A stretch of DNA of 64,000 nt, taken from Siphonobacter aquaeclarae (lineage in GTDB: Bacteria; Bacteroidota; Bacteroidia; Cytophagales; Spirosomataceae). A program made the translations under genes and the position numbers. Numbering within the stretch: the first letter of the stretch is position 1; each line of letters opens with the position of its first letter. Positions 53,089 to 61,990 of the stretch are shown one piece after another. The notes below the pieces were generated by a model, which ran no database searches, was not told where the DNA came from, and saw nothing but the letters and a program-made list of their open reading frames with translations. The DNA lies in assembly GCF_900103285.1 (NCBI RefSeq), contig NZ_FNGS01000001.1, positions 613,515 through 677,514 of the forward strand, written 5' to 3'.

Positions 53089-53882
53089 AACGAAGTGATT
53101 AACAGTTGAAACAAGGGTTACTAGTGGGAACTTAAAAAAAGCTTCAAGCTCTTGTAACTACTCCATCATGCTACTCATTCTATGGCGGAATAGATTCAAA
53201 GGATTGGTCGGTGACTTACTATTGAAAGGCCATTTTTTTACTCATACATTCCGCTTCACTTTCGGCCATTACTTCATCTTAATTTCAAGTTGTCAAAGTT
53301 GCTTAATAAGCAGAATATGGCGACTTGTTAATCTTGAATGATACCTGATGACCCGGATTACCGTAAACGGCTGTCATTTCTTTCCGGCGAATTTGCAGCG
53401 GGTATCTGCTCTATCTGAAATTTCCTCATCCGGCGGCTGCAAATGCTGCATAAGCCAGATTAACTTTCTGACTTCTCCTTTTTACTCAGAAAGAAAAAGG
53501 CAACAGAATTACTTGGCAGCAAAGATGTATGGTGTATTGAAACTACAGGGGAGAAAATTTTGTCAATTGAGGTAGACAATCTTGCTATGTTCAAATTTTT
53601 ACTACACAACGGCTAACAATTCTTGCTTAAGTTGAAATATTCAATTAACTATGCAGCGTCTCCGTTCCAATCCTGCATTTTATCTGAAATAGTAAATTAA
53701 TTATCTGATAATCAGCGTATTAATTTATTGATGGTTTGATTTTTGAATCAATTAATGTTCAGTGATTGCAAGAATTTCTACCTGGTTGATCAGCACTTCG
53801 GTTCTTTCTCTCTATCAGGTAATGTCTCTATATTCCCACTAACCCTCTTTTGTTTCGCAACTCCTTTCATCAAGTGTTTTCC
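53089..53882. other. AT-rich divergent regulatory region between the giant gene and the HTCS
   Basis: About 790 bp, clearly AT-richer than the surroundings. It holds TTCCCACTA elements facing both genes (53122-53130 for the giant gene, 53833-53841 for the HTCS) and a perfect 11-bp palindrome CTGATAATCAG (53705-53715). A short open frame at 53348-53575 has no recognisable domain and was not accepted. No -7 element matching TAnnTTTG was found. Confidence 0.5.
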
Positions 53883-56800
53883 GTGAGACCGTTATCCTTT
53901 CAACTTGTAATTATCCTTTTATTTTCCGTTTTATTTGTTTCAGAGTCTGTATGCCAAACTTTTCGAAAGCTTTCGGAACAGGACGGCGTACCTGTTACTG
54001 CTGTGCTGGATATAGAACAGGACAAAAACGGATTTATATGGTTCGCTACTTCATCAGGACTGCTTCGATACGATTCACATCGATGTAAAACTTATAAAGC
54101 TGTTCCTAAAGATTCCCTCTCACTTCCGAGCAATTTTACACGGGATATTGCTATTGATCGCAAGGGGAATATATGGGTAGTTACTGTTCACGGGATTAGC
54201 TATTTCGACGCAGAAAAAGAACATTTCCGCAATTTTTTCGCCAAGAATTACCCGAAGAACAGCCCACTGAATTCGGGAATTAATTCCGTGACAAAGGATT
54301 CCGAAAATCGCATTTTCATTACAAACACTTCAGGTGTATATGAAGTTGAAATAAAAGGTAACAAGCTCTCCTTCTCTACTAATCTTGTTCAGGCCATCCG
54401 AAAGGATGGCTTCCGGTGCAAAATGCTGAAGGAAGACCACCGCGGTTGGTTTTGGATACCTACCGACGAAGGTTTGATCCGGGTCCGTAAAGACGGAACA
54501 AATGGTAAGCTGTTTCGAGTATCTGAGCGCGTGAACGAGCGGTATAAGAACGAAATGACGTCTATTCATGTCGACACTCAGGATAACATCTGGATCGGTA
54601 GCTCCAAAAACGGCGTTTATCTTTTTGACCAGGTAACCAGTAGTTTCCGCGAAATAACTGCCGTCAGTGAAGCGCTTCATAATAAGGATCTGGAAGTAAA
54701 TTCCCTCACTCAGGATAAACGTGGAAAGCTCTGGATCGCAACTCTGAACGGGCTCGCTGAACTTGATCCGGCAACAGGGAGGGTGAACGCATATCAGAAC
54801 AACAAAAACCTGCCTGGTTCGCTCCCTGACGACGGTCTCATGTCAATCTATTGTGACAATGATAACGGTGTCTGGATAGGCAGCTACTACCTCGGTATCG
54901 CCTATTTCAATCCCACCTTTCTGACATTCTCTTCCTGGCCGGTACCCCAGTCGGACTCCCGTCGCACCGACTTTGGTGAAGGCTGGATCGGGACTACCCT
55001 ACGGGACAAACAGTTGTGGTTGATACCGGATTCAAAGAAGGATATCCTCTTTTACAACGAAGTCTCAGGTCAAACAACTACCCGGAAACTTCCTCTCCCC
55101 ACTTCCATTGGGTACGATACGTTCCAGCCGGAAGATGAAAATATAATCTGGTGTTCCGTCAGCTCCCTGCTCAGCAAACTTGACCTTTCAACCGGGAAAA
55201 GGAAAGATTTTCCGTTCCCTATCGAAAATGGCAGACCCGTGACCGGACGGACCCGATTCATCGTCAGGGACAAGCAGCAAGCTCTTTGGCTTGGAGGGGA
55301 CTATGGTCTATTTCGTTTCGATGAAAATACCGGACTATTTTATCGCATATCTTCCGTTGCCAGCATCTTTTGCTATGCCCTTGACTCTGAGAATACGCTG
55401 TGGGCCGCCGGATCAAAAGATGTCCTTTATGGTCTGAATCTTCTCTCCGGAAAGCTCGAAATATTCCCTCTCAGAAGTGATAATGCGGATTTAACAATGG
55501 GCGGCCAGGTCTGGCAAATCCTGTGGGATCCCAAAGGGCGTCTCTGGATAGCTAGCGGCGAAAATCAATCCCTTTTTTGTTTTAACACACAGAGCCATAA
55601 ACTGACGTCTCACCCTGTTAATGGCCTCAGACCAGACGGCATGCTGGTTGATATTCAGCGCGACAAACAGGGATATCTTTGGCTCGGTGACCCTTCAAAT
55701 ATCATCCGATTTCACCCTGACAAAAATACTACGCAGCTGTACACTACCCGCGACGGTCTGCCTGCTAATGGAACCCTCCGGCTGAAAGGGACAGCATTGA
55801 CACCCGGAGGCACTCTCTTCATTGCTACTACCGAAGGAATTGTTCATTTCAACACCGGTTCCGTCCGGACCGACAGCCGCCCCTCCCGCCTTTTCGCGAC
55901 ATCTCTGCGCCTTGGGAATTTTGAGGTCAGGCCGGGCGATAGCACTGGCATTCTTACGCGTCCGACGTATCAGACCGAAGAGCTTGTTTTTCAGCATTAT
56001 CAAAACACATTTACCCTCGATTTTTCTTTGCTTAGCTTCAGGCGATCATTCGAAAACCGCTACGCCTACAAGCTGGAAGGATTCGAAAAAGAATGGAACC
56101 ATACCTCGAACCCGTCCGTCACTTACTCTAACATGCCCGCCGGGGACTATACCCTGCTGATCCGGGCTTCAAACGGCGACGGATACTGGAATCCGGAACC
56201 CGCCAAAATTTCCATTACCGTACTTCCGCCCTGGTGGAAATCCAACCTGGCCTATTTTGTTTATTTCCTGCTCTTCTCGCTGTCGCTGTACTTCATCGTC
56301 CGTTATTTCTGGCGGAAAAGTGCGCTGCAAAAAGAAGCCAGTCTTTACCAGGCAAAGCTGGATTTCTTTACCAATGTTTCCCACGAAATACGGACGCACC
56401 TTTCGCTGATTGTCGGCCCGATTGAGAAGGCTTCTCAGCTTCAGGAGGCAGGTCAGGGAGCATCGGTGTACCTGACTTTTGCCCGGAACAATTCGGAGCG
56501 GCTGATGAACCTGGTCAATGAATTGCTCGACTTCCGCAAAATGGAAAGCGGCAAGATTATCCTCCACGTTTCGCCGCACAACCTCGTCCATTCGCTGACC
56601 AATACACTCGGCGCGTTTCAGCACGTCGCAGAAGAAAAAGACGTGAATCTCCACTTCACATCCGGACAGGAAACAATCACCTGCTGGTATGACCTGATTC
56701 AGATGCAGAAGGTCTTTTTCAATCTCATCGGAAACGCGATCAAATTCACACCCGAAGGCGGCCACGTTTCGGTTTCCGTATCGGAGACAGACGCCTTTGT

Positions 56801-57914
56801 TTTCGTCGATTTTCAGGATACCGGACGGGGAATTGCGCCCGAACACCTGCAGCACCTCTTCCGGAATTTCTACCAGGTATATGACGCCGAGCAGAACAAT
56901 ACCGGTTATGGAATAGGCCTTGCCCTCGCCAGACAGATCATCCTTCAGCACGGCGGAGAACTGTCCGTTAAAAGCAACGCAGACCCGCTTAGTCCGGACC
57001 ACGGGAGCTGTTTTACGCTCCGTCTTCCCAAAGGAAAAATGCACTTTGATCCCACTTTTACGGTCGAGAACCCCGCTCCGGTTGTCGACAATGAACCTCC
57101 GATCCTGCCGGAAAACTTAACCGATGAGCCGGCTTCTCCCGACGGGCGCCACAAGCATACCGTTCTCCTCATCGAAGACAACGAAGAACTGCGTGCGTTT
57201 TGCCGCGAAGCGCTTCGCGAGAAATACAATATCCTCGAAGCGGGGACCGGAAAGGCAGGACTTGAAATTGCGCAGGAGCGCGTTCCGGACCTCGTTGTCT
57301 GTGATATCATGATGCCGGGAATCGGCGGCCTGGAAGTATGCCGGCGGCTGAAGTCAGAGCTGGCTACTTCGCACATCCCTGTTCTCCTGCTGACGGCCAA
57401 AACGTCCGTACCGAATATCATCAAAGGGCTCTCGGTTGGCGCAGACGATTACATCACCAAACCGTTTCACATAGAAGTACTGAGTCTGAAAATCAGCAAC
57501 CATATTCAGACCCGGGAGAATCTCCGGAGCAGGTATCTGCAAACCGCTTCCGGAAGTATGGAACCGGCCGTTGAAACCGGTTATACGCTCGAAGACCGGT
57601 TTCTTCAGGACTTGAGAAAAATCGTCGAAGACAACATCGGGGACCAGGACTTTGGCGTAGACCAGTTGGCGTTCCGGGCCGGGCTAAGCGTCTCGGCGCT
57701 TTACCGGAAATTACGGGCGCTTACGGGTATTACCGTCAACGACTACATCAAAAATGTACGCATGAAAAAAGCGCTGGAATACCTGGAATCAGGCCGCTAC
57801 CAGGTCAATGAAGTTGCTACGCTTGTCGGCTTTGACGACCCGAAGTATTTCAGTCGTGAATTCCGGAGAATCAACGGAAAATTACCCAGTGATGTATTGA
57901 AAAAGAGCGAGTAA
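53883..57914 (+). CDS. Hybrid two-component system (HTCS): propeller sensor, kinase, receiver and AraC output
   Basis: About 1,343 residues in one polypeptide. Signal sequence (RPLSFQLVIILLFSVLF), then many Reg_prop beta-propeller blades (DKNGFIWFATSSGLLRYD, DRKGNIWVVTVHGISYF, DKRGKLWIATLNGLAEL), a Y_Y_Y domain (56058-56235), one membrane helix, HisKA with the His codon at 56382 (NVSHEIRTHLSLIVGP), HATPase (FNLIGNAIKF, TGYGIGLALARQI), a receiver with the Asp codon at 57303 (VVCDIMMPG), and an AraC HTH (LAFRAGLSVSALYRKL). HTCS proteins sense periplasmic oligosaccharides and activate glycan genes. Here no susCD is adjacent; both flanking genes encode T9SS cargo. Start is uncertain: GTG 53883 or 53874, or TTG 53850; no ATG fits. 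Confidence 0.93.
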   Translation: MRPLSFQLVIILLFSVLFVSESVCQTFRKLSEQDGVPVTAVLDIEQDKNGFIWFATSSGLLRYDSHRCKTYKAVPKDSLSLPSNFTRDIAIDRKGNIWVVTVHGISYFDAEKEHFRNFFAKNYPKNSPLNSGINSVTKDSENRIFITNTSGVYEVEIKGNKLSFSTNLVQAIRKDGFRCKMLKEDHRGWFWIPTDEGLIRVRKDGTNGKLFRVSERVNERYKNEMTSIHVDTQDNIWIGSSKNGVYLFDQVTSSFREITAVSEALHNKDLEVNSLTQDKRGKLWIATLNGLAELDPATGRVNAYQNNKNLPGSLPDDGLMSIYCDNDNGVWIGSYYLGIAYFNPTFLTFSSWPVPQSDSRRTDFGEGWIGTTLRDKQLWLIPDSKKDILFYNEVSGQTTTRKLPLPTSIGYDTFQPEDENIIWCSVSSLLSKLDLSTGKRKDFPFPIENGRPVTGRTRFIVRDKQQALWLGGDYGLFRFDENTGLFYRISSVASIFCYALDSENTLWAAGSKDVLYGLNLLSGKLEIFPLRSDNADLTMGGQVWQILWDPKGRLWIASGENQSLFCFNTQSHKLTSHPVNGLRPDGMLVDIQRDKQGYLWLGDPSNIIRFHPDKNTTQLYTTRDGLPANGTLRLKGTALTPGGTLFIATTEGIVHFNTGSVRTDSRPSRLFATSLRLGNFEVRPGDSTGILTRPTYQTEELVFQHYQNTFTLDFSLLSFRRSFENRYAYKLEGFEKEWNHTSNPSVTYSNMPAGDYTLLIRASNGDGYWNPEPAKISITVLPPWWKSNLAYFVYFLLFSLSLYFIVRYFWRKSALQKEASLYQAKLDFFTNVSHEIRTHLSLIVGPIEKASQLQEAGQGASVYLTFARNNSERLMNLVNELLDFRKMESGKIILHVSPHNLVHSLTNTLGAFQHVAEEKDVNLHFTSGQETITCWYDLIQMQKVFFNLIGNAIKFTPEGGHVSVSVSETDAFVFVDFQDTGRGIAPEHLQHLFRNFYQVYDAEQNNTGYGIGLALARQIILQHGGELSVKSNADPLSPDHGSCFTLRLPKGKMHFDPTFTVENPAPVVDNEPPILPENLTDEPASPDGRHKHTVLLIEDNEELRAFCREALREKYNILEAGTGKAGLEIAQERVPDLVVCDIMMPGIGGLEVCRRLKSELATSHIPVLLLTAKTSVPNIIKGLSVGADDYITKPFHIEVLSLKISNHIQTRENLRSRYLQTASGSMEPAVETGYTLEDRFLQDLRKIVEDNIGDQDFGVDQLAFRAGLSVSALYRKLRALTGITVNDYIKNVRMKKALEYLESGRYQVNEVATLVGFDDPKYFSREFRRINGKLPSDVLKKSE

Positions 57915-57942
57915 TATTATCCTGATTTCTGCTTTTTACGAC

Positions 57943-57980
57943 AAAAAAGAAGCCCGCAAACCAGCGGGCTTTCTTTTTCG
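57943..57980. terminator. Bidirectional terminator between the HTCS and a T9SS gene
   Basis: AGAAGCCCGC pairs with GCGGGCTTTCT across a 6-nt loop, with an A tract before and a T tract after. It serves the convergent genes on both sides. Confidence 0.85.
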
Positions 57981-57983
57981 TGG

Positions 57984-59264
57984 CTACCTGATTTTTACAA
58001 TTCGTTTGGTCAGGGTACTTCCGTCCGTACGCGTAAGAGTAAGTATATAGACACCCGGTTTCAGGGCTTGTGTGGGTATGATTTTCTGCTTGTCTGATTC
58101 GTTTCGAATCACCGACACTTCCCTTCCTGATTCGCTGGAAAGGCGTATGATTTCTTTTCCGGAAAGACCCTCTATCGTCAGTTTATCAGTCGTCGGGTTC
58201 GGGTAAATCAGAACGGTTTCACGACTTCCGTCCGCCGCTACTGAGCGCACCGGACCAAGCTGATAGCGACCGTCATAGTCAATCTGCTTCAGCCTGTAAT
58301 AGCCGGCACTTTCCAGGGGACGGGTATCCTGAAACGAGTAATTCAGGAGTGTATTCACATAGCTTTTGTCGGCCTGACTTTTCACAAATCCGATTCGTTC
58401 CCATACCGCAGCATCTGCACTGCGGAGCAATTCGAAACCGGTATTGTTCTTCTCCTCGGAAGTTCTCCAGGTCAGCAGTACACTGCTACCGGTTTTCTCC
58501 GCATAAAAGGATACCAGCGTCACCGGAAGCGGCTGCGACCAATTGACGGTAACCGGCGCAATATTTCCCTGCAAGCCGTCGCTGTCCCGGAAGCTGTACT
58601 GGAAGGTAACCGACTGGTACCCGGTTCCCGTCAGTTGAATGGTCAGCTTCGTCGCATCGAACGCGGGAATAATCGCTCCCACGGAAAGGGGCTGTCCGTC
58701 GTATGAGAGAATACCATTCGCAGGTAATGCTTTTATAATCAATGTACTGGTGGTTGTACTCCCGCCGAGCGACCCGTCCTCAGCATCTGAGCCACGAGGT
58801 GCAGGCGGGTTACCCGGTGATCCGTCATACGTCAGTATCTGATCCTGCACTGGCTGGGATGGCAGCGTATAGGTAACGAGCTGCGCCAGCGGCGGTTTGC
58901 AATCTTTCACCGTGATGGTGACGACCGACGTAGCGGGAACTCCCTGCCCGCAGGGCTGCGAAAGGCGAAACCGGTAGTCGCCGGTTTCCGTCATACCAGT
59001 TACGTTCGTTGTTAGCTGATTCGGTGTGGCAATAACCGGCGTGACCGGGCCGGAAACAAACGTCCAGGTTGGGTTTGCGGCGCTAGGTGTTCCGCCTACG
59101 GATCCCGTTAACGTAACCGAGGAAGAGCAGACCGAACGGGCGCTTCCGGCATTAGCGGTACAGTTTCCTATTACCTGAGCAAAAGAACCCGTATAAAGGG
59201 TACTGCTCAGCAGAAAAAAAGCGATAAAAAATCTGGCAACCAGTGATTTTGTAAAATTGGACAT
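57984..59264 (-). CDS. T9SS-secreted protein with type A sorting domain
   Basis: A 426-residue secreted protein. After a signal peptide (to GSFAQ, ~30) come an Ig/PKD-like region (NAGSARSVCSSSVTLTGSVG; TETGDYRFRLSQPCGQG), a middle region with a cadherin-like look (SDAEDGSLGGSTTTSTLIIK), a fibronectin-like block (LPVTLVSFYAEKTGSSVLLTW; GYYRLKQIDYDGRYQLGPV), and the type A sorting domain (IYPNPTTDKLTIEGL ... LKPGVYILTLTRTDGS). The fibronectin-like and sorting parts closely parallel those of the giant protein. Function is unknown; structural or adhesive. Confidence 0.9.
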   Translation of the reverse strand: MSNFTKSLVARFFIAFFLLSSTLYTGSFAQVIGNCTANAGSARSVCSSSVTLTGSVGGTPSAANPTWTFVSGPVTPVIATPNQLTTNVTGMTETGDYRFRLSQPCGQGVPATSVVTITVKDCKPPLAQLVTYTLPSQPVQDQILTYDGSPGNPPAPRGSDAEDGSLGGSTTTSTLIIKALPANGILSYDGQPLSVGAIIPAFDATKLTIQLTGTGYQSVTFQYSFRDSDGLQGNIAPVTVNWSQPLPVTLVSFYAEKTGSSVLLTWRTSEEKNNTGFELLRSADAAVWERIGFVKSQADKSYVNTLLNYSFQDTRPLESAGYYRLKQIDYDGRYQLGPVRSVAADGSRETVLIYPNPTTDKLTIEGLSGKEIIRLSSESGREVSVIRNESDKQKIIPTQALKPGVYILTLTRTDGSTLTKRIVKIR

Positions 59265-60139
59265 GCGCAGGGGACATTACAGTGGTAGAAGTATTTTCAA
59301 ATACGGCGGCATGTTTAGGGTTATATCATCGGGCGGTACTATTCTTCGTTTCACTATTCTTTTACCGAATACTGAAAATGATCAGGTATACATACCGGCT
59401 ATTCCGGATACATGTTTTTAGATGATAAAAGGGATTGCAATCAGCAGAATTGAACGGATTGCCTCTTCTGAATAGTACCCTCCAACTGGCTTTTACGGGA
59501 TCTGTTGACTGTTGTTTATTTTGAACAATTGTTCAGAATAAATATCTCATTCTACTGCATTTAAAACATACTTATTTCGTAACTGATATCCACAAATGTA
59601 TAGGTCCCTTCAGGACCGCTGGATAGACGATTCTCCCAATAATGGTAGACAATCTTGTCAGGCGACAGAAAACCTGCCATTATGCGGCATGTTTTTTGTC
59701 TTTTATGCCCAAAAACTAACAACTGAAAAATGTCGGGTGGGATCAGGCCCCGGACAAACCTGCCGGAAAGCCGCATCCCATTCGTTTCCGGGACAGAAGT
59801 ACTGTCCGTCGAAAGCGCAGCGTCTGCCGGAGGCGGGGTTGGCCCGGGGTATCCGGATGGCCGGTTTATTCCGTTTCGGGCTGGTGGTATTTTCCTAACC
59901 CGGTATCCGCCCGAGAGGTCACAAAAAGTTAGTACCTTTGTCGTTCCCCATTCTCCGGAATGGCTTTGGTTCAGCGGATTCCCGTGTTTTCGGGACGGAG
60001 GCCAAAGCCGGGACGGGGGTCAGGTGTATGCGCGAAGGTGCGGGTTCCTGTTAAACCGCTGATCATCAATAAACAACGCCTTCGCGCTTTCGCTCCTGCC
60101 TGCGGGTCGCCACCTCCTGTACACTGCTTTTGAAATCGA
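59265..60139. other. 875-bp gap before the third ECF sigma gene
   Basis: No gene is supported; open frames at 59596-60062 have no recognisable domain. Features seen are a minus-strand -7 match (TACATTTG, 59593-59600) far upstream of the T9SS gene, a small hairpin GGTCC-CTTCA-GGACC next to it, and a plus-strand -7 match (TACCTTTG, 59933-59940) before the sigma gene. The first 350 bp are AT-rich and featureless by eye. Confidence 0.45.
59933..59940 (+). promoter_or_regulatory. Candidate -7 element before the third ECF sigma gene
   Basis: TACCTTTG matches TAnnTTTG about 200 nt upstream of the sigma start; no clear -33 partner is seen. Confidence 0.3.
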
Positions 60140-60145
60140 TTGTCC

Positions 60146-60751
60146 GTGACTGACCCTGCAAAGACCGAGGATTTCCTGCTCTGGAACGGAGTGGGCGACA
60201 GCGACGAGGCCGCTTTCAATACCTTGATGCGCAGGCATTACAAGTCGCTTTTCCGGTATGGCATCCGGATTCACGCGGATGAAGACCTCGTCCGGGACGC
60301 CATTCAGGAGGTTTTTATCTCTGTCTGGGAGCGGCGGCACAAGCTTCCGGAAATCGACTCACCGCGTTCGTACCTGCTCGGATCGCTCCGCAAGCGTATT
60401 TTGTATGAGCTGCGTCAGTCGCGCTGGGAGCGGCTGGACGAAATGGCGGATCAGTTTCATGTCGATTTTTCCTTCGATCACGTGTTGATTTCCCGGGAGG
60501 AAGACCTGCTGACGCGACAGAAAATCGAGACCTTTCTCAACTCGCTCCCGCCCCGCCAGAAGGAAATCATCCACCTTCGTTTTTATCAGAATCTCTCCTG
60601 CGAAGAGATTGCCGACGTCATGAAAATGAACCGGCAGTCGGTCTATAATCTCCTGCACGAGACCCTGCGGCGCCTTCGCCGGCAGTGGGGGCCGGTGGGT
60701 GTGTACCTCCTGCTTTCACAGCTTCACGAAAGTCCTTTTCACGTTTTTTAA
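60146..60751 (+). CDS. ECF-type RNA polymerase sigma factor
   Basis: A 201-residue sigma-70 family protein. Region 2 is around AFNTLMRRHYKSLFRYGIRI and DAIQEVFISVWERRHKL; region 4 is around LPPRQKEIIHLRFYQNLSCE and IADVMKMNRQSVYNLLHETL. It is followed by a FecR gene after 69 bp and an STN-containing SusC gene, so it belongs to a cell-surface signalling unit like the one at 3.7-8.8 kb. The start is GTG 60146 or TTG 60140; no ATG is available before the conserved region. Confidence 0.9.
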   Translation: MTDPAKTEDFLLWNGVGDSDEAAFNTLMRRHYKSLFRYGIRIHADEDLVRDAIQEVFISVWERRHKLPEIDSPRSYLLGSLRKRILYELRQSRWERLDEMADQFHVDFSFDHVLISREEDLLTRQKIETFLNSLPPRQKEIIHLRFYQNLSCEEIADVMKMNRQSVYNLLHETLRRLRRQWGPVGVYLLLSQLHESPFHVF

Positions 60752-60820
60752 AAAAAATTTCCGTCGGCATCAGTAGAATTCCCTGCCCGCTGCAACCTGT
60801 AGTAGATTATTCAAGCGAGC

Positions 60821-61840
60821 ATGGAACGTTACGAAGACTGGAGTGCCGAAGAACTGGCGATGGAGAGTTCTTTCATCGGCTGGGTGCTGGGCCTGTCAGA
60901 CGAAGATGCCCTTTTCTGGGAAAACTGGCTGGCCAGTCATCCGCAGGCACACGGACGGGTGGAAGAGGCCCGTCGGCTGTTGCTTTCGTTCCGGGAAACA
61001 GCCGGTACCGAGCCGTCGGACGAAGCCGAAGAGGCCGACGTCCGGGCTGTGATGCGCCATATCCGCCGCCCGGCGGCCTTCCGCCGCTGGTTTATCCGCT
61101 CGGCTGCTGCGCTGGCGATTTTTGCCGGAGCCGGAACGGGCGTCTGGTATTACCTCACCCGGCAAACGAGTACTGTTACCGAATGGCATACGACTACGCA
61201 GGTACAGCAGGTCACCCTGCCTGACCAGAGCGTGGTAACCCTTTCCCCCAACAGCCACGCCCGCTACCGGGATGCGCCGAACGGCGAGCGTGTGGTGGAA
61301 TTTTCGGGAGAAGCATTCTTCAAGGTTACCCGCAACGAACACCGGCCGTTCGTTATCTATGCCGGTAATATGGTCACCCGGGTATTGGGAACCAGCTTCT
61401 GGCTTCGGACCAAGCCGCAGGCGCGTACCATCGAGCTGGATGTAGTGACGGGGAAAGTAGCTGTTTATGACCGCCGTAACCGCCGGGTTGCCTACCAGTC
61501 GATGAATGAGGTTACCTTGTTGCCGAATCAGCGGGCGACCTATTCGACCACGACCGGCGACCTGAAAAAAGGACTTGTCGACAACCCTGTCGGCGAGGCC
61601 GCTCCTTCCGGACAATTCCGCTTCACCAATACGCCGATACAACTCATCACCGCCAAGCTCAGTAAAAAATACGGGATCGTCATTGACTTACCCGATCCGC
61701 TGGTGGGGTCCTGTACGTTTACCGGGGACCTCAACGACCTTTCTCTTTATGAACAGTTAGACCTGATTTGCCAATCCATTCACGCGAATTATCAAATCAA
61801 ACAAGCCCAGATCGTCATCCGGGGTCAGGGCTGCCGCTAA
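60821..61840 (+). CDS. FecR-family anti-sigma factor
   Basis: A 339-residue membrane anti-sigma factor. The acidic cytoplasmic N-terminal domain (~1-85; ALFWENWLASHPQAHGRVEE) precedes one membrane helix (~93-112, AAALAIFAGAGTGVWYYL). The periplasmic FecR domain (LPDQSVVTLSPNSHARYRDA; GTSFWLRTKPQA) and a DUF4974-like end (FRFTNTPIQLITAKLSKKYG) follow. It should hold the preceding sigma inactive until the downstream SusC signals. Confidence 0.92.
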   Translation: MERYEDWSAEELAMESSFIGWVLGLSDEDALFWENWLASHPQAHGRVEEARRLLLSFRETAGTEPSDEAEEADVRAVMRHIRRPAAFRRWFIRSAAALAIFAGAGTGVWYYLTRQTSTVTEWHTTTQVQQVTLPDQSVVTLSPNSHARYRDAPNGERVVEFSGEAFFKVTRNEHRPFVIYAGNMVTRVLGTSFWLRTKPQARTIELDVVTGKVAVYDRRNRRVAYQSMNEVTLLPNQRATYSTTTGDLKKGLVDNPVGEAAPSGQFRFTNTPIQLITAKLSKKYGIVIDLPDPLVGSCTFTGDLNDLSLYEQLDLICQSIHANYQIKQAQIVIRGQGCR

Positions 61841-61884
61841 GCCCCGACGTCCCACTCTGCCTCCTCATCCAAACCTCAAGTACC

Positions 61885-61950
61885 AAAAAAGCCGGCTGTG
61901 CGTCACCACAACCGGCCTGACCGTCCGAAATCCGTCACGATACGGACGGT
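61885..61950. promoter_or_regulatory. Two tandem hairpins in the fecR-susC leader
   Basis: Hairpin 1: GCCGGCTGTG (61891-61900) with CACAACCGGC (61907-61916), one mismatch, preceded by six A; read on the minus strand this is a hairpin plus T tract. Hairpin 2: ACCGTCCG (61920-61927) with CGGACGGT (61943-61950). They lie about 40 nt before the susC start and may attenuate or process the transcript between fecR and susC. Confidence 0.5.
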
Positions 61951-61990
61951 ACCCTTTGTCCATGTTTACCAAACAGAACATCACAAAAGT

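Noticed and set aside
53348-53575. 75-codon frame in the AT-rich divergent region
   Set aside because: Composition looks non-coding, and no start context or family is recognisable.
59596-60062. Overlapping short plus-strand frames upstream of the third sigma gene
   Set aside because: Pro/Arg/Gly-rich translations without domains; they overlap a candidate promoter.
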